Notes under the pieces: model-generated
What the model was told of the DNA's origin: nothing
Databases searched by the model: none
Seen by the model: the letters and a program-made list of their open reading frames with translations, nothing else
From: Gammaproteobacteria bacterium
GTDB taxonomy: Bacteria > Pseudomonadota > Gammaproteobacteria > SZUA-152
NCBI GenBank assembly: GCA_003229995.1
Contig: QIGJ01000155.1
Coordinates: 1-7,601, forward strand
DNA length: 7,601 nt
Direction: 5' to 3'
Shown: one piece after another, positions 1 to 6,432 of the stretch
How positions within the stretch are numbered: the stretch's first letter is position 1
Layout of the letters: each line of letters begins with the position of its first letter
Made by a program: the position numbers and the translations under genes

Positions 1-334
1 AGAAGGCAGCAATTTCTTCATCTACCCCCATTTCGACATAGGCTTGATATTTTTTGCGTGATTTGACGCCAAGTTGATCGTAAATTTCTTGTCGATATAA
101 CCATTCTAGTGTTGGGGTATTGCTGATATAGTTTGGATAGCTACTCCATATGTGGCTTTCCAGCTTATTGAGCATTCTGGCCTCTAAAGGATTGCGGTGT
201 ATATATCGAGACAATTGAAGCTGATATCTGTCATCTTCAACGAGTATCGCTTTATAACGCCCACGAAATAAAGGGCCATCCGTTTTTTTTAATCTGTTGT
301 AACGCTGTGTATACAAACCATTGATATGACGCAT
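1..334 (-). pseudogene. REP-associated tyrosine transposase (RAYT, Y1/IS200-like), 5'-truncated remnant, continues past left edge
   Basis: The minus strand is open from ATG at 334-332 to the window edge (111 codons) and encodes the C-terminal part of a REP-associated tyrosine transposase. Family hallmarks visible are MRHINGLYTQRYNR at the first codons, then DGPLFRGRYKAILVEDD, then LSRYIHRNPLEARM, followed by a W-S-S-Y segment and a basic and acidic tail. In full-length members these follow a roughly 100-residue N-terminal part carrying the HUH (H-x-H) metal site. That part is absent here. Upstream in the same frame six more codons (GTG at 352) still resemble the family (SLSCT before MRH), and a TGA stop follows shortly after. 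The gene has therefore lost its start and half of its catalytic domain and cannot encode an active enzyme. Known RAYTs are linked to REP/BIME repeats, which makes the short repeats in this window relevant. Family assignment is strong; automated annotation may call it a partial CDS. Confidence 0.8.
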
Positions 335-527
335 TGTGCACGACAGGGACACGGTAATTATGGCACTTACTCAAGTCTATAAGTTATGCACTATTTTTCC
401 ATTTTCGTAAAAAACTAATTTCACATTTGCGTTCAAGCTTACCCAAAAATGGCCGTTAAGTAAGCATTTGTGCGGTGTGCCTAAATATATTTTTGGCCTA
501 CATATCAAGGGTTTTAATGGAATCGAC

Positions 528-532
528 AGGAG
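528..532 (+). promoter_or_regulatory. Shine-Dalgarno site of the adhesin gene
   Basis: AGGAG lies nine bases before the ATG at 542 and supports that start. The 207 bases between the transposase relic and this start are AT-rich. They contain no gene and no convincing -35/-10 pair that I could place. Confidence 0.65.
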
Positions 533-541
533 AATAGCCCG

Positions 542-2218
542 ATGCAACTAAGCGCCTACTTTAGTTTTAAAATTTCCGATTGGCCCGTATATCACTTGGT
601 CGGGCTCATTTTATTGTTGTTATTCAGTGGGAGTGCCGCACAGGCGGCAACAGACCCACCAGTAATGACAATGAGTTCCGGCAGCACAGCCTTTGTAGAG
701 GACGGCGCACCCGTTGTCATTGACCCATTGTTAATAGTCTCGGGGACAAATACCATTGTTATTGATGGTGCTAACGTAACGATTGCAGATGGCTATGTGG
801 CTTCTGAGGATAGCTTGCTGTATACGACAACAGCGGGGATTAGTGGCAGTTTTAGCACAACAACGGGCGTACTCACGTTGACTGGAAATGCAAGTCCAAG
901 TGACTATCAAGCGGCGTTACGAGCGGTTCAATATCAAAATACTAATACCGTCAGCCTTGATGCAGGCACGCGGACAATTAGCTACGCCTTGGGCGGTTCC
1001 TTGCCCTTTTCCGAGAATGGTCATTTTTACGAATTTGTTACCGCCTCAGGTATCTCGTGGACAGCCGCCAGGGATGCGGCAGTCACCAGAACCTTGTTTG
1101 GCTTGCAGGGGTATTTAACAACCGTGACTTCAGCAAATGAAAATGCTTTTATTTTCTCTAAGTTGGTTGGGCAAGGCTGGATGGGCGCGAACGATACTGC
1201 CGTTGAAGGTGATTGGCGTTGGGTCACCGGGCCTGAAACTGACACGGCATTTTGGAGCGGTGTCGGAGACGGTAGCGCTGTAGGTGGCGAATACAATAAC
1301 TGGGCTTCTGGCGAGCCGAATCAGTCGGGTGGAAATGAAGATTATGCTCATTTTTTTAGTACGGGAACATGGAATGACTTTCCCGAATCAAACAATACTA
1401 TTTCTGGTTATATTGTTGAGTATGGCAGCATGCCAGGTGACCCTGTATTGCAAATAACAGGCAACAAAAGCGTTAGTGTCACAGCTCAAAACAATGCGCC
1501 TAGTTTTTCTGCTGGAGCGACATTAGCGGCTGTTAATGAAGATACGCTCTCACCTGCTGGGATGGCAGTAAGCTCATTGCTTAATGGTGCTTTTAGTGAT
1601 GGCGATACAGGGAGCAGCTTATCAGGTATTGCCGTATCAGCCGATGCTTCGATTGCTGGTGTGCAAGGTGATTGGGAATATTCCACCGACAGTGGCAGCA
1701 CTTGGTTTGATATTGGCTCTGTTTCTGCATCGTCTGCACTGTTGTTAAGCGCCAGTAGCCAGTTACGCTTTAACCCTTTTTTGAATTACAGCGGAACGCC
1801 TGGGGCATTAATTGTGTTTGCTGTGGACGAATCTGGCACCACCGCTTATGCCAGCGGCAGCACACGACAGGTTTTTGATACGACAGCAGACGATTCAACT
1901 TCAGCAGTATCTGCCAGCGGTGTGTCGGTCGGAATCAATGTTGTGGCCATAAATGATGCGCCGGTGATCACCAGCAATGGCGGCGGCGACACAGCCACAG
2001 TGAGTATGGCGGAAAATCAAACGGCAGTGACCACAGTGACCAGCACTGATGTTGAAAACAACACCGTGACTTACAGCCTAACGGGTGGTACTGATCAAGC
2101 TAAATTCAGCCTTGAACCTTCATCAACGCACCGGACTTTGAAAATCCAACGGACAGCGATGAAGGTAATACCTATGTTGTTGCAGTTACCGCGACGGATA
2201 ATGGCACGGGTAATTTAA
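542..2218 (+). CDS. N-terminal part of a large modular surface adhesin with C-type lectin domain (frameshifted; really the 5' half of 542-6117)
   Basis: This is a secreted or surface-exposed, probably calcium-dependent carbohydrate-binding protein. Residues 1-35 form a signal peptide with a hydrophobic core near 19-28 and an AQA cleavage site. Residues 39-158 are a beta-sandwich repeat of the type found in giant bacterial adhesins (motifs VEDG, ADGYVASED, DYQAALRAVQYQNTN). Residues 160-295 are a C-type lectin-like domain: WTAARDAA, the LTTVTSANENAF helix, GWMGANDT, then E258-P259-N260, N265-E266-D267 and W277-N278-D279. EPN plus WND is the classical calcium/sugar site, of mannose-type specificity in characterised lectins. 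No cysteines are present. Residues 320-472 are Ig-like and 473-524 begin a cadherin-like repeat. The last 34 residues (525-558) are out-of-frame product caused by a 13-bp deletion relative to the neighbouring repeat, so the protein ends prematurely without any anchor. If expressed it would be a secreted lectin fragment. Start chosen from the SD and signal peptide. Confidence 0.85.
   Translation: MQLSAYFSFKISDWPVYHLVGLILLLLFSGSAAQAATDPPVMTMSSGSTAFVEDGAPVVIDPLLIVSGTNTIVIDGANVTIADGYVASEDSLLYTTTAGISGSFSTTTGVLTLTGNASPSDYQAALRAVQYQNTNTVSLDAGTRTISYALGGSLPFSENGHFYEFVTASGISWTAARDAAVTRTLFGLQGYLTTVTSANENAFIFSKLVGQGWMGANDTAVEGDWRWVTGPETDTAFWSGVGDGSAVGGEYNNWASGEPNQSGGNEDYAHFFSTGTWNDFPESNNTISGYIVEYGSMPGDPVLQITGNKSVSVTAQNNAPSFSAGATLAAVNEDTLSPAGMAVSSLLNGAFSDGDTGSSLSGIAVSADASIAGVQGDWEYSTDSGSTWFDIGSVSASSALLLSASSQLRFNPFLNYSGTPGALIVFAVDESGTTAYASGSTRQVFDTTADDSTSAVSASGVSVGINVVAINDAPVITSNGGGDTATVSMAENQTAVTTVTSTDVENNTVTYSLTGGTDQAKFSLEPSSTHRTLKIQRTAMKVIPMLLQLPRRIMARVI
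656..1498 (+). repeat. Lectin module copy 1 (beta-sandwich plus C-type lectin), 843 bp
   Basis: This is the first copy of an 843-bp direct repeat; its partner is 2566-3408. The two copies have exactly the same length and start with the same PPV codons. They end in a near-identical block encoding YGSMPGDPVLQITGNKSVSV and the following TAQN. Identity is highest in the lectin half (for example 1033-1082 and most of 1150-1255) and much lower in the first 180 bases. Confidence 0.9.
1958..2086 (+). repeat. Cadherin-like repeat 1, 129-bp near-identical core
   Basis: The segment starts at the APV codons and ends at ACGGGT. It matches 2263-2391 with only two mismatches that I could find. The whole unit runs 1958-2262 (305 bp). 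Compared with unit 2 it carries 15 extra bases (codons for GTDQA) and lacks 13 bases after position 2114. Confidence 0.92.
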
Positions 2219-2244
2219 CTGACACACAAACTATTACGGTAACA

Positions 2245-5200
2245 GTGACCAATAACAACGAAGCGCCGGTGATCACCAGTAATGGCGGCGGCGACACAGC
2301 CACAGTGAGTATGGCGGAAAATCAAACCGCAGTGACCACAGTGACCAGCACTGATGTTGAAAACAACACCGTGACTTACAGCCTAACGGGTAAATTCAGC
2401 CTTGCGGGTGGCGTATTAACCTTCATCAACGCACCGAATTTTGAAAATCCGACAGACAGCGATGAAGGTAATACCTATGTTGTTGAAGTTACCGCGACGG
2501 ATAACGGCAGTGGTAGTTTGACGGATATCCAAACACTGATCGTGACCATCACGGATAGCAATGAACCTCCAGTGCTAACAATTAGTACTGGTAACACTGT
2601 TTTTGTAGAAGACGGTGTAGCTGTTGCCATTGACTCACAGTTGACGGTAGTCGAGCCGAATGCCACGGCTATTGAGGGTGCCACAGTGGCAATTGCGGGT
2701 GGTTATGTAGCTTCTGAAGATCGCTTGATTTATGCAGAAACAGCGGGGATTAGTGGCAGTTTTAGTATGGCAACAGGCGTATTGACGCTGACTGGGAGCG
2801 CAGCAGCTGCTGATTATCAAGCGGCATTACGAGCGGTTCAATATCAAAATACCAATACCGCCAACCCTGATATAGGCACGCGGACAATTCGCTACGCCCT
2901 GGGCAGTTCCTTATCCTTCTCGGAGAATGGTCATTTTTATGAGTTTGTTACCGCCTCAGGTATCTCGTGGACAGCCGCCAGGGATGCGGCAGCCGTTAGA
3001 ACCTTGTTTGGTTTGCAAGGGTATTTAACAACCGTGACTTCAGAAAATGAAAATGCTTTTATTGTCTCTAAGTTGGTTGGGCAAGGCTGGATGGGCGCGA
3101 ACGATACTGCCATTGAAGGTGATTGGCGTTGGGTCACCGGGCCTGAAACTGACACGGCATTTTGGAATGGTGTCGCCAACGGCAGTCCTGTCGGTGGTGA
3201 ATACAATAACTGGGCTTCTGGCGAGCCTAATCAGTGGGGTGGAAATGAAGATTACGCTCATTTTTTAAGCACGGGAAAATGGAATGACTTTCCTCTTTCG
3301 TTAGGTAGTATTTCTGGCTACGTTGTTGAATATGGCAGCATGCCAGGTGACCCTGTATTGCAAATAACAGGCAACAAAAGCGTTAGTGTCACAGCTCAAA
3401 ACGATGCGCCGACAGGTAGTGTTAACTTGAGTGGGTTGTTGGTTGAAGGCCAGACTCTGACAGCGAGTACCTCGTCAATAGTTGATCTGGATGGGCTGTC
3501 GATATTTAGCTATCAGTGGCAGCGTGATGGTGTGGATATCAAGGGTGCAACCGAGGCGAGCTATGTGTTGACGGCAGCTGATATTGGACGGGGTATCACC
3601 GTGGTTGTGAGTTATAACGACGACGGAGGCAGTGCTGAATCATTAAGTAGCGTGCTCAGTGCAGCAGTGGATAGTGACTTGGACGGTGATGGCATAGGTG
3701 ATGCGATTGACACCGATATTGATGGTGATGGTCTATCCAATGCCTACGAAATAGCCAATGGCCTCAATAGCCGTAATGCCTCAGACCGCGATACTGATCT
3801 TGATAATGATGGCGTGAGTAATTACAACGAGTTTGTTGCGGAATCTAATGCCAATGCCGATGATAATCCTCCGGTGCTTTCTGTGCCTGCGGATATCTCA
3901 GTGAACGCTACAGGCTTGTTTACTGCGATTGATCTGGGTAATGCCACGGCGTTAGATACGCTCGATGATGAGGTGACGGCGCGTATTACACACTTGAATG
4001 GTGAGGCTGTATCGGCCACGCCGACTCGTTTTAGTCCCGGTGCGCATGTCATCACTTGGGGAGCCAGTGATACGGCGAATAACGTGGCATCGGCGACACA
4101 AGCGGTTAATGTCACGCCTTTGGTTGAGTTCAATAAAAGCCAGGACAGCGCAGAAGGGGCCACGGCTCGCTTCAGAGTGATCCTTAACGGCTCGGCCGTG
4201 ACGTATCCGGTTACTGTGCCTTATGCCGTTTCGGGTACAGCGGCAACGGATGGTTCGGATCATGACTTAGTGGATGGCAGTGTCACAATAAATAGCCCTG
4301 ATCTGGAAGCTACGGTTTCATTTAATCTGGTTGATGATGGTGCTGGTGAAGGCATGGAGACTTTAATTGTGACCCTGGGCACGCCAGAAAATGCCGTACC
4401 AGGCGCGATGGTGAGACACAACGTGGCTATTTATGAAGGAAATGTTGCACCGATTGTCTCCTTGAGTGCAGACCAGGGCAATGGTGTCACGCGCCTTGTC
4501 ACCCAGGCCGGTGGCCTTGTGGTGGTGGCTGCGGCGGTGACTGATGCCAATGTTAATGATGTGCATGGCTATGACTGGTCAGCAACAGACAACGTGTTGG
4601 TCGATACGGATAGCGATGTTGCTACGTTTAGTTTTGATCCTGCCGATTTGCCTGCAGGTGTGTATACGTTGAACGTGTCTGTTAACGATGGCTTGGAGAC
4701 GGTGTGGACACAATTAGTGTTTAATGTGATTGCCTCAGCGCCAATCTTAACGGCTATTGATAGTGATGGCGATGGGATTGACGATGCGACGGAAGGTTAT
4801 GGCGACAGTGATGGCGATGGTGTTCCGGACTATCTTGATAACAGCAATATCGCTCAAAATGTCGTCCAGCAACGTAACAGCGATATTGAGATGTTCTTGA
4901 TGGAAACAGAGCCTGGGTTGGTGTTGAGTTTGGGATCTATTGCCTTTGTTTCAGGTAATGGCCAGACGGGTGTCAGCGATAATGACCTGGAGCAATACGG
5001 CGACGGTGGTGTGAGCGGTGTGAGTGATGCGTCTTACGCTTTCAACAACGGTTTGTTTGACTTCAATATTGAAGGTTTGCGCATACCGGGTCAGAGTGTC
5101 AGCATTGTTGTGGCTCAAGACGCAGCGATTCCGGCTCAGGCCATTTATCGCAAATTAATGCCTAACGGTTGGCAGGACTTTGTTGAAGACAGCAACAATG

Positions 5201-6117
5201 GACTCGCTTCTGCACCCGGGGTTGAAGGCTATTGCCCTCCACCGGGTGACAGTAGTTTTGTGCCTGGTTTGACCCAAGGTCACTGGTGTGTGGAATTGAC
5301 GATTGAGGATGGTGGTCCGAACGATGCCGATGGTGTCGTTAATCAAGTGGTTAAAGACCCTGGCGGTGTGGCTGTGCTAACGGCAACACCTGTGACGGTG
5401 ACTGTAACGGGCAGTGGCGGCGGTGGCAGTATCTCCTTGTGGCTCGTTCTGTTCGTCGGACTCATGATGGGAGCCCGTTATGTTAAGGGCCAACGTTTAA
5501 TGCTGGCCATGTTCTGTGCAGCGGGTAGCTTGGGCGTAGCCAATGCCCAGTTTTTGTTTAAGCCGGACTACATTGGTTTTAACTACCTATCTGTAAAAAG
5601 CGATGAGCGCAGTGGTGATTTTCAGGCCGAGGCTAATGATCTGGGTTTGAATGCCACAGTGACGCAAACTGATCTCTCCCGATCAGGCTGGTCGCCGTAT
5701 ATCGGTTATCAAGTCGTGGACAAGTTGGCGCTGGAGATTGGTTATGTGGATTTGGGGAAAAGCACCCTCACCCTCAGTGGCCTAGCGCCGGATGTTGATG
5801 CGTTTATCAATACGGCTGAAGCAGTTTACCCGGTTACTGGATCGGGTCTGACGTTCAACTTTGTGGGTCGTGCCTCGCTGAGCAATAAAGTGGATGTCTT
5901 GTTTCACTTCGGTGCTTTCCTTTGGAAGGCGGAATATGACCTAAGCAGTGAAACGGTCTCAAAAACCTTTAAAGACCGGGGGATGAGCAACACCCTAGGA
6001 TTAGGGTTGGAGATGGATGCTCTAGTGCAAGTCCCCGTCAGATTAGGCTGGACGATGTACCGCTTGGGTGGCGTGGATGTAAGTGCCTGGACGCTGGGAG
6101 CGGGGTATCGTTTTTAG
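2245..6117 (+). CDS. C-terminal part of the modular adhesin: cadherin-like, C-type lectin, TSP3, Calx-beta, choice-of-anchor-U-like, sorting tail and fused OMP beta-barrel
   Basis: This is the 3' half of the broken adhesin gene. The frame is open from 2116; the GTG at 2245 has no SD and no signal peptide, so it is a formal start only. Residues 7-107 are a cadherin-like repeat, 108-227 a beta-sandwich, and 229-366 a second C-type lectin domain (E327-P328-N329, N334-E335-D336, W346-N347-D348). Residues 389-475 are Ig-like and 476-531 TSP3 calcium repeats (DxDxDG type). Residues 542-626 look HYR-like, 627-732 Calx-beta and 735-831 PKD-like, with a second TSP3 block at 839-866. Residues 868-1050 resemble the choice-of-anchor U domain, with cysteines 997 and 1015. 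Residues 1058-1081 form a Gly-rich, transmembrane and basic tail like GlyGly-CTERM sorting signals. In frame after it, 1082-1101 look like a signal peptide (cleavage ANA before Q1102). Residues 1102-1290 form an OmpA-like eight-strand barrel ending GYRF. Domain borders are judged by eye. Confidence 0.85.
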   Translation: MTNNNEAPVITSNGGGDTATVSMAENQTAVTTVTSTDVENNTVTYSLTGKFSLAGGVLTFINAPNFENPTDSDEGNTYVVEVTATDNGSGSLTDIQTLIVTITDSNEPPVLTISTGNTVFVEDGVAVAIDSQLTVVEPNATAIEGATVAIAGGYVASEDRLIYAETAGISGSFSMATGVLTLTGSAAAADYQAALRAVQYQNTNTANPDIGTRTIRYALGSSLSFSENGHFYEFVTASGISWTAARDAAAVRTLFGLQGYLTTVTSENENAFIVSKLVGQGWMGANDTAIEGDWRWVTGPETDTAFWNGVANGSPVGGEYNNWASGEPNQWGGNEDYAHFLSTGKWNDFPLSLGSISGYVVEYGSMPGDPVLQITGNKSVSVTAQNDAPTGSVNLSGLLVEGQTLTASTSSIVDLDGLSIFSYQWQRDGVDIKGATEASYVLTAADIGRGITVVVSYNDDGGSAESLSSVLSAAVDSDLDGDGIGDAIDTDIDGDGLSNAYEIANGLNSRNASDRDTDLDNDGVSNYNEFVAESNANADDNPPVLSVPADISVNATGLFTAIDLGNATALDTLDDEVTARITHLNGEAVSATPTRFSPGAHVITWGASDTANNVASATQAVNVTPLVEFNKSQDSAEGATARFRVILNGSAVTYPVTVPYAVSGTAATDGSDHDLVDGSVTINSPDLEATVSFNLVDDGAGEGMETLIVTLGTPENAVPGAMVRHNVAIYEGNVAPIVSLSADQGNGVTRLVTQAGGLVVVAAAVTDANVNDVHGYDWSATDNVLVDTDSDVATFSFDPADLPAGVYTLNVSVNDGLETVWTQLVFNVIASAPILTAIDSDGDGIDDATEGYGDSDGDGVPDYLDNSNIAQNVVQQRNSDIEMFLMETEPGLVLSLGSIAFVSGNGQTGVSDNDLEQYGDGGVSGVSDASYAFNNGLFDFNIEGLRIPGQSVSIVVAQDAAIPAQAIYRKLMPNGWQDFVEDSNNGLASAPGVEGYCPPPGDSSFVPGLTQGHWCVELTIEDGGPNDADGVVNQVVKDPGGVAVLTATPVTVTVTGSGGGGSISLWLVLFVGLMMGARYVKGQRLMLAMFCAAGSLGVANAQFLFKPDYIGFNYLSVKSDERSGDFQAEANDLGLNATVTQTDLSRSGWSPYIGYQVVDKLALEIGYVDLGKSTLTLSGLAPDVDAFINTAEAVYPVTGSGLTFNFVGRASLSNKVDVLFHFGAFLWKAEYDLSSETVSKTFKDRGMSNTLGLGLEMDALVQVPVRLGWTMYRLGGVDVSAWTLGAGYRF
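2263..2391 (+). repeat. Cadherin-like repeat 2, 129-bp near-identical core
   Basis: Direct-repeat partner of 1958-2086, offset by 305 bp. The full unit runs 2263-2565 (303 bp, 101 codons) and stays in frame. It retains the 13 bases (2405-2417) missing from unit 1 and lacks the five GTDQA codons. Confidence 0.92.
2566..3408 (+). repeat. Lectin module copy 2 (beta-sandwich plus C-type lectin), 843 bp
   Basis: This is the second copy of the lectin module, collinear with 656-1498 and without net insertions or deletions. The copies lie 1910 bp apart in the same orientation but in different reading frames because of the frameshift between them. Amino-acid changes cluster in the beta-sandwich and around the loops flanking the EPN and WND sugar-site motifs. 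Confidence 0.9.
5464..6117 (+). other. Embedded outer-membrane beta-barrel module with its own signal-peptide-like segment (possible internal start)
   Basis: The last ~190 codons of the adhesin frame look like a complete small outer-membrane protein of the OmpA transmembrane-domain/porin-like type. They contain alternating amphipathic strands, the motif WSPYIGYQVVDKLALEIGYVDLG, and a terminal GYRF whose final Phe fits the Bam signature. Upstream, from Met codons at 5464/5467 (adhesin residues 1074-1075), MGARYVKGQR gives a basic n-region. A hydrophobic core and an ANA site before Q1102 follow, as in a signal peptide. A second Met at 5500 has AAGGG at 5485-5489 ten bases upstream, a weak SD candidate. 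The module may be a fused domain, a polyprotein part released by signal peptidase, or a separately initiated overlapping gene; the sequence alone does not decide. Confidence 0.45.
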
Positions 6118-6130
6118 TGTGAAATAGAAC

Positions 6131-6304
6131 GACAGGGGGTCAATGTTAACGACTATCATAAACGATAGAGATAAGGGATAAGGGATAAGTCACTCACTTA
6201 ATTACATGGTGAAAATTATTTTTCGTACTCTATTCGCTGTGATCTCGGCATGTTTTTAGTTTGGAATAGTCTATATTATTATACAAGTGATTTGACCCCT
6301 GTTC
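6131..6304. repeat. Element bounded by imperfect terminal inverted repeats (possible REP/MITE-like element)
   Basis: GACAGGGGGTCAA at 6131-6143 is mirrored by TTGACCCCTGTTC at 6292-6304, matching except for one extra G and the edge. The ends are 174 bp apart with no ORF between them. The word ACGACAGGG at 6129-6137 also occurs at 340-348, at the broken 5' end of the RAYT relic. I found no target-site duplication, so mobility is only inferred. Confidence 0.4.
6170..6190 (+). repeat. Short tandem repeat, three heptamers (GATAAGG, GATAAGG, GATAAGT)
   Basis: Three consecutive seven-base units lie inside the intergenic inverted-repeat element. They are noncoding and too few to assign a function. 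Confidence 0.6.
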
Positions 6305-6418
6305 ATCTCTACTTATCCCCCTTGAACGCTTACGAAAAAAATTAAAGTTTGTTATTTTTAGAACGTTATATCTAGCGTCGTGGGACATCAGTTTCCCCGA
6401 TTAAGGCTGAGATAAAAT

Positions 6419-6422
6419 GGAG
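6419..6422 (+). promoter_or_regulatory. Shine-Dalgarno site of the tpsB-like gene
   Basis: GGAG lies ten bases before ATG 6433. It supports that start together with the signal peptide that follows directly. Confidence 0.55.
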
Positions 6423-6432
6423 ATAAATAAAA

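Larger units (their letters stand above)
6118..6432. other. Intergenic region (315 bp) between adhesin and tpsB-like gene
   Basis: I see no coding sequence here. The stretch is AT-rich and holds the inverted repeat described at 6131-6304 and a heptamer repeat at 6170-6190. The 9-mer GGGATAAGT (6182-6190) also recurs inverted at 6311-6319. No clear rho-independent terminator follows the adhesin stop: the only hairpin nearby (6153-6157 with 6164-6168) has a five-base stem and no T-run. The promoter of the downstream gene should lie here, but no -35/-10 pair with proper spacing stands out. Confidence 0.6.

Noticed and set aside
2113..2218. Programmed -1 ribosomal frameshift joining the two adhesin frames
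   Set aside because: The required shift is -1 within the overlap, but no canonical slippery heptamer in the correct phase or stable downstream structure is evident. The 13-bp loss relative to the sister repeat explains the break directly.
2245..2247. GTG at 2245 as a true independent start of the second adhesin half
   Set aside because: There is no Shine-Dalgarno sequence and no signal peptide, and the frame is open upstream to 2116 with conserved repeat sequence. It is kept only as the formal start of the CDS.
2937..3268. Minus- and plus-strand ORFs of 60-113 codons inside the adhesin gene, several appearing in pairs
   Set aside because: They are antisense or out-of-frame shadows of the main coding frame. 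The paired ones simply reflect the duplicated lectin module.
542..6117. Adhesin as the TpsA substrate of the downstream TpsB
   Set aside because: It has no N-terminal TPS/haemagglutination domain, carries its own C-terminal sorting tail, and differs in base composition from the tpsB-like gene.
6151..6168. Rho-independent terminator after the adhesin
   Set aside because: The hairpin has only a five-base AT-rich stem and no following T-run.
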